A stretch of 64,000 bases of DNA from Streptacidiphilus jiangxiensis (GTDB taxonomy: Bacteria > Actinomycetota > Actinomycetes > Streptomycetales > Streptomycetaceae). Below are positions 61,411 through 64,000 of this stretch, in pieces. The number at the start of each line of letters is the position of its first letter. Positions within the stretch are counted from its first letter, which is position 1. Under the pieces are notes generated by a model, which saw nothing but the letters and a program-made list of their open reading frames with translations, ran no database searches and had not been told where the DNA came from. The stretch spans positions 372,001 through 436,000 of the forward strand of contig NZ_FOAZ01000002.1 in assembly GCF_900109465.1 (NCBI RefSeq), written 5' to 3'. Both the position numbers and the translations under genes were made by a program.

Positions 61411-62514
61411 GTGCAGATCAGGAAACTGGTGGTCAGCGCAGCAGCGGTGCTGTCTCTCGCCGCGACCGCACTCACCACCACCGCGTCGGCCAACGCCGCA
61501 CCGGAACCCACCATCACCTACCCGCCTGCCAGCGTGCTCGTGCAGCCCGCGCCGGTCGACGTGACCGCCGTCCTCAACGCGGCACCCAGGAACGCCAAGA
61601 CCGTCTACGTCGCGACGTGGGGAACCCCTCACACGGAGACGCCGAACGAGAGCGCGTACTGCCACACCACTCCGGTTTCCGGCCGATGGATGGAGTCCCG
61701 CTTCGAGGCGTGCTTGAACCTTTCCGGCGTCGCCACCGCCTACAACGCCAACACCAAGGCCGTGATCGGTCAGCTCTTCTACACGGTCCACTGGGACGCG
61801 CAGGCGTCCAACGGCTCCAAGAGCTGGGCCTACGCCGTCCACTACACCCGCACCCGAGCGTGGGGTGCCGGACTGGAGGCGGAAATCCAGGGGGCCGGGA
61901 TCTGCAACGCCGGCTGCAACCTGTCTGGTCGCGGACTGGGAACTCAGCCGCTTGGCGCCACCGGAAAGGCCTCCGCGGAGTGGACGGTGAACGCACGCGT
62001 CCCCGCTCGTGGCCGGGTCAACACCACCGCCGAAGCCAAGTGGCGCTTCGTCGCGCCGGGCGTCATCCCCTCCAACACCGTGGGCATCCCCACCCCGACG
62101 GTGCGGTGTGACAACGCCGCCCTGGCCAACATGCCGCGCTACGGCTGCGTGCTGCCGAACATCATCCCTGTGCTTACCGTTCCGTACTCCCGGTACCCGC
62201 AGTACGCGCAGCACATCGCCGATGCCCAGAAGGCCGGACTCCCGTCCACGCTGTCCCGCCTGTTCAACGGGACGCTGATCAACAAGAACCGCAACACGTC
62301 CTGCCCCTCCAGCCTTCCGCGTCCGGCCGGGGACGAGTGCGACGAGTACCCGTTCGCGTCCACCTACCAGGGCGGCTTCATGTCGGGCGGCAAGTTCTCC
62401 CGCCGCATGATCAACGGCAAGCAGAACCGCTTGGGCGGCCAAGACCTCCAGGCCCTCTACAACGGCGCTCGACTCCTCGACGCTGATAAGTTCCAGGTGC
62501 AGGTCACCCGCTAG
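61411..62514 (+). CDS. Secreted NucA/NucB-type deoxyribonuclease
   Basis: 367 aa. Sec signal peptide (LVVSAAAVLSLAATALTTTA, cut near SANA), a ~270-residue beta-rich N-terminal region with paired cysteines, and a C-terminal NucA/NucB motif at about 310 (CDEYPFASTYQGG, with the active-site Glu). These enzymes degrade DNA extracellularly. GTG at 61411 with AAGGG 10 bases upstream. The next gene starts 10 bp after its stop, suggesting an operon with a partner or protective protein. Confidence 0.7.
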   Translation: MQIRKLVVSAAAVLSLAATALTTTASANAAPEPTITYPPASVLVQPAPVDVTAVLNAAPRNAKTVYVATWGTPHTETPNESAYCHTTPVSGRWMESRFEACLNLSGVATAYNANTKAVIGQLFYTVHWDAQASNGSKSWAYAVHYTRTRAWGAGLEAEIQGAGICNAGCNLSGRGLGTQPLGATGKASAEWTVNARVPARGRVNTTAEAKWRFVAPGVIPSNTVGIPTPTVRCDNAALANMPRYGCVLPNIIPVLTVPYSRYPQYAQHIADAQKAGLPSTLSRLFNGTLINKNRNTSCPSSLPRPAGDECDEYPFASTYQGGFMSGGKFSRRMINGKQNRLGGQDLQALYNGARLLDADKFQVQVTR

Positions 62515-62524
62515 AAGGGACGCC

Positions 62525-63067
62525 ATGCCCCAGCCACTGGCCACCCACACCGGCAACGTGGACATGCTCTACGCCGTTCACCACCTCGCCGACTTCGAGA
62601 CCACCGAGCAGTACGGCTACCAGGACGATCCCGCTGCATTCCCGATCGAAAACAACGGGCTCGTCTACCGCGAAGACGGCGCACTGCTGATCGTCACCAG
62701 GGCCGACGCGGGAGCCACTGAGGTCACCGTCGCGTGCTACAGCGAGGAACCCGAACGCGACGCCGGGACCTGGGAGGCCGTGGCTGAGGCATCCGTGACG
62801 GCGAAGGGCGGGGAACTGCTCCTCCAGCAACTCACCGTTGGACCCACGGGGGACTTCCCCATCCTGTCCGCCTGCGGACCTGGGGACTACCGGGTACGCA
62901 TCCACGCGCGCGGCCGGGACGAGGCGAGCCACCTGCGCCCCGACACGGTGACGGAGTTCTACCTGCTCCAGACGTGGCCAGCCCCGTCTTCGCCTCCGAA
63001 ACTCCTTCGCGACGGCGACCGGTGGGGAGCCTTCCAACGTGAAGAGATCACCGCCGAGGACCTGTAA
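62525..63067 (+). CDS. Unknown protein linked to the nuclease
   Basis: 180 aa, cytosolic, beta-rich (TGNVDMLYAVHHLADFETTE, GALLIVTRADAGATEVTVACY, GDYRVRIHARGRDEA, VTEFYLLQTWPAP). No family recognised. The 10-bp spacing with AGAAGGG before the ATG argues for translation with the nuclease, so it may be an inhibitor or immunity-type partner, like Nin for NucA in Bacillus; there is no sequence evidence for similarity. It ends before a strong terminator. Confidence 0.65.
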   Translation: MPQPLATHTGNVDMLYAVHHLADFETTEQYGYQDDPAAFPIENNGLVYREDGALLIVTRADAGATEVTVACYSEEPERDAGTWEAVAEASVTAKGGELLLQQLTVGPTGDFPILSACGPGDYRVRIHARGRDEASHLRPDTVTEFYLLQTWPAPSSPPKLLRDGDRWGAFQREEITAEDL

Positions 63068-63083
63068 CTATCTGAGGCAGCGA

Positions 63084-63118
63084 GAAGCCCCCGCCCGGTT
63101 CGCCGACGCGGGGGCTTC
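63084..63118 (+). terminator. Hairpin terminator
   Basis: Perfect 11-bp stem GAAGCCCCCGC / GCGGGGGCTTC, 13-base loop, then GTCACTTT; 16 bp after the stop of the nuclease partner gene. Confidence 0.85.
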
Positions 63119-63555
63119 GTCACTTTCCCCCCGGTCAGACATGTCAGGGGTCGAGGTGCCGAACATCAACCAAGAGCGAGCGAACTGCTCTCCGATGGCT
63201 GGGAGCGCCCGCCAAATCCGCCCAACTTCCGAGATACCAGAATGACATGACGGCATTTCTGGGGGTCAAGTGCGCAGCCCATGGTTGCGCCTTCCCGAGT
63301 GCCGCGAGGACTCAGGCCGCAGTCCTAGCTTGAAGCTATGCGATGCGGTCGGCCCATAGCGCATCACTTGGTCGACTCCGACCCGATCGGGTGACTCACG
63401 TCATCGCAAAGCGGCCAGAGGGCGCAGGGTTCGATCGACTTGCCCTCGGCTGAGCCCAAGCACGCCGACCGCAGCCTTAGAGCTCGTAACACGATCTTGC
63501 TGCTGTCCTGCGCTACTCCGCTCTCGCTCACCTGGTCGACAGCGATACTTGGACG
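63119..63555. other. Intergenic region with second att copy
   Basis: 437 bp without a convincing gene. Contains the 28-bp repeat at 63243-63270 and otherwise nothing recognisable. Confidence 0.5.
63243..63270 (+). repeat. Attachment-like direct repeat, copy B
   Basis: Same 28 bp as 57868-57895 except one base. It includes only the first 12 bases of the tRNA-Pro core and then diverges, so it is a truncated attachment site. Confidence 0.8.
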
Positions 63556-63858
63556 GTGGGCAGCTATCAGGGCGGGGCGACACTGGAGTGGTGGGCCAAT
63601 AGGTCCACATGCCTGGGCGAGTTCGACGTCCTGGTCTCCGTCCGCGTTGCCGACGGCAACTGGGCCTGCGACGCGGAGCTCGGCCCTGGGTGCCTTCCCG
63701 ACGAGCATCGCGAGGTCTTCGACCTCTTGATGGACCTCGATCCGATCTTCACCCTGCGCTTCGATGAGGGCAGCGAGATCCTGGTCAATGTCTTGAGGGC
63801 CGGGGACGGCGAGCATCTGGCTCTCACGGCGTACGAGCCTAGGGAGCAGGTCGATTGA
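63556..63858 (+). CDS. Uncharacterised small protein
   Basis: 100 aa, acidic (GGATLEWWANRSTCLGEFDV, LPDEHREVFDLLMDLDPIF). GTG at 63556 without an obvious ribosome binding site. Its end overlaps the convergent transposase by 20 bp. No family recognised. Confidence 0.45.
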   Translation: MGSYQGGATLEWWANRSTCLGEFDVLVSVRVADGNWACDAELGPGCLPDEHREVFDLLMDLDPIFTLRFDEGSEILVNVLRAGDGEHLALTAYEPREQVD

Positions 63859-64000
63859 GGCGACGCCAGCAGATGAGGCCGCAGGCGAGTGAGACGAGGG
63901 CGTCGTGCAGTTCGAGGCGTCGCTCCCAGCGGACGGCGAGGCGCTTGAATTGGTGGAGCAGGGCGAAGGTCTGCTCCACCAGGTAGCGAAGTCCGCCCAG
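63839..64000 (-). CDS. IS5-family transposase, C-terminal part (cut by window end)
   Basis: Reads LRYLVEQTFALLHQFKRLAV, then WERRLELHDALVSLACGLIC, the usual end of IS5-type transposases (Glu in VEQTF is the last DDE residue). The N-terminus lies beyond 64000. Different from the copy at 59574-60491, so a second IS type. Confidence 0.8.
   Translation of the reverse strand: MGGLRYLVEQTFALLHQFKRLAVRWERRLELHDALVSLACGLICWRRLNRPAP

Overview
The window is very GC-rich, with strongly GC-biased third codon positions, many GTG/TTG starts, PF04672-type methyltransferases, FxsC/FxsT-type proteins, Ser/Thr kinases with extracytoplasmic domains and a pSAM2-style tRNA-Pro attachment scar. This points to an actinomycete of the Streptomycetaceae (Streptomyces, Kitasatospora or Streptacidiphilus). 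The species cannot be named from the sequence alone.

Layout. 1-2.8 kb holds a COG4705 membrane protein, a SnoaL-like protein and a HAD phosphatase. 3.1-8.9 kb is a compact four-gene operon: a TIR protein, a two-TM plus Macro protein like type II Thoeris ThsA, an FxsC-type TIR protein, and a ParA/degenerate-TIR/NB-ARC protein of FxsT type that lacks its TPR tail. This is the best candidate for an undescribed (anti-phage or NAD-signalling) system. 8.9-11.6 kb holds an oxidoreductase, an unknown and a secreted protein. 11.6-19 kb is an arabinose locus: MFS exporter, divergent LacI repressor, and araBDA in overlapping order, with three matching operators. 19-30.6 kb is core-like: methyltransferase, TauE, AraC regulator, kinase, a repeat-rich membrane protein, family 5 uracil-DNA glycosylase, Clp ATPase and a PEP mutase-like enzyme. 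30.8-44 kb holds an FAD monooxygenase, hemC, small DUF proteins, a fur-katG divergon with its operator, a 24-codon bL37 ribosomal protein gene, a large secreted phosphoesterase and a flavin disulfide reductase.

44-64 kb is accessory. A second membrane kinase is followed by gene debris (TPR fragment, plasmid Rep fragment, an internally deleted IS with matching terminal repeats, and a SUKH-4 immunity gene with a stray upstream fragment). Then comes a two-component system with an L,D-transpeptidase and a lipoprotein, which share an upstream motif, and a MarR/hydrolase divergon with a perfect operator. Finally there is a mobile zone: a tRNA-Pro 3' fragment, a transposase gene split by a 1.95-kb transposon (perfect 5-bp target duplication), a secreted NucA/NucB-type nuclease with a tightly linked partner, a second partial copy of the attachment sequence, and an IS5-type transposase cut by the window edge.

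Genes that appear to work together: araB-araD-araA under the LacI repressor; the histidine kinase/response regulator with the cell-wall genes beside it; Fur with KatG; MarR with the alpha/beta hydrolase; and the four TIR/Macro/Fxs genes as one translationally coupled unit.
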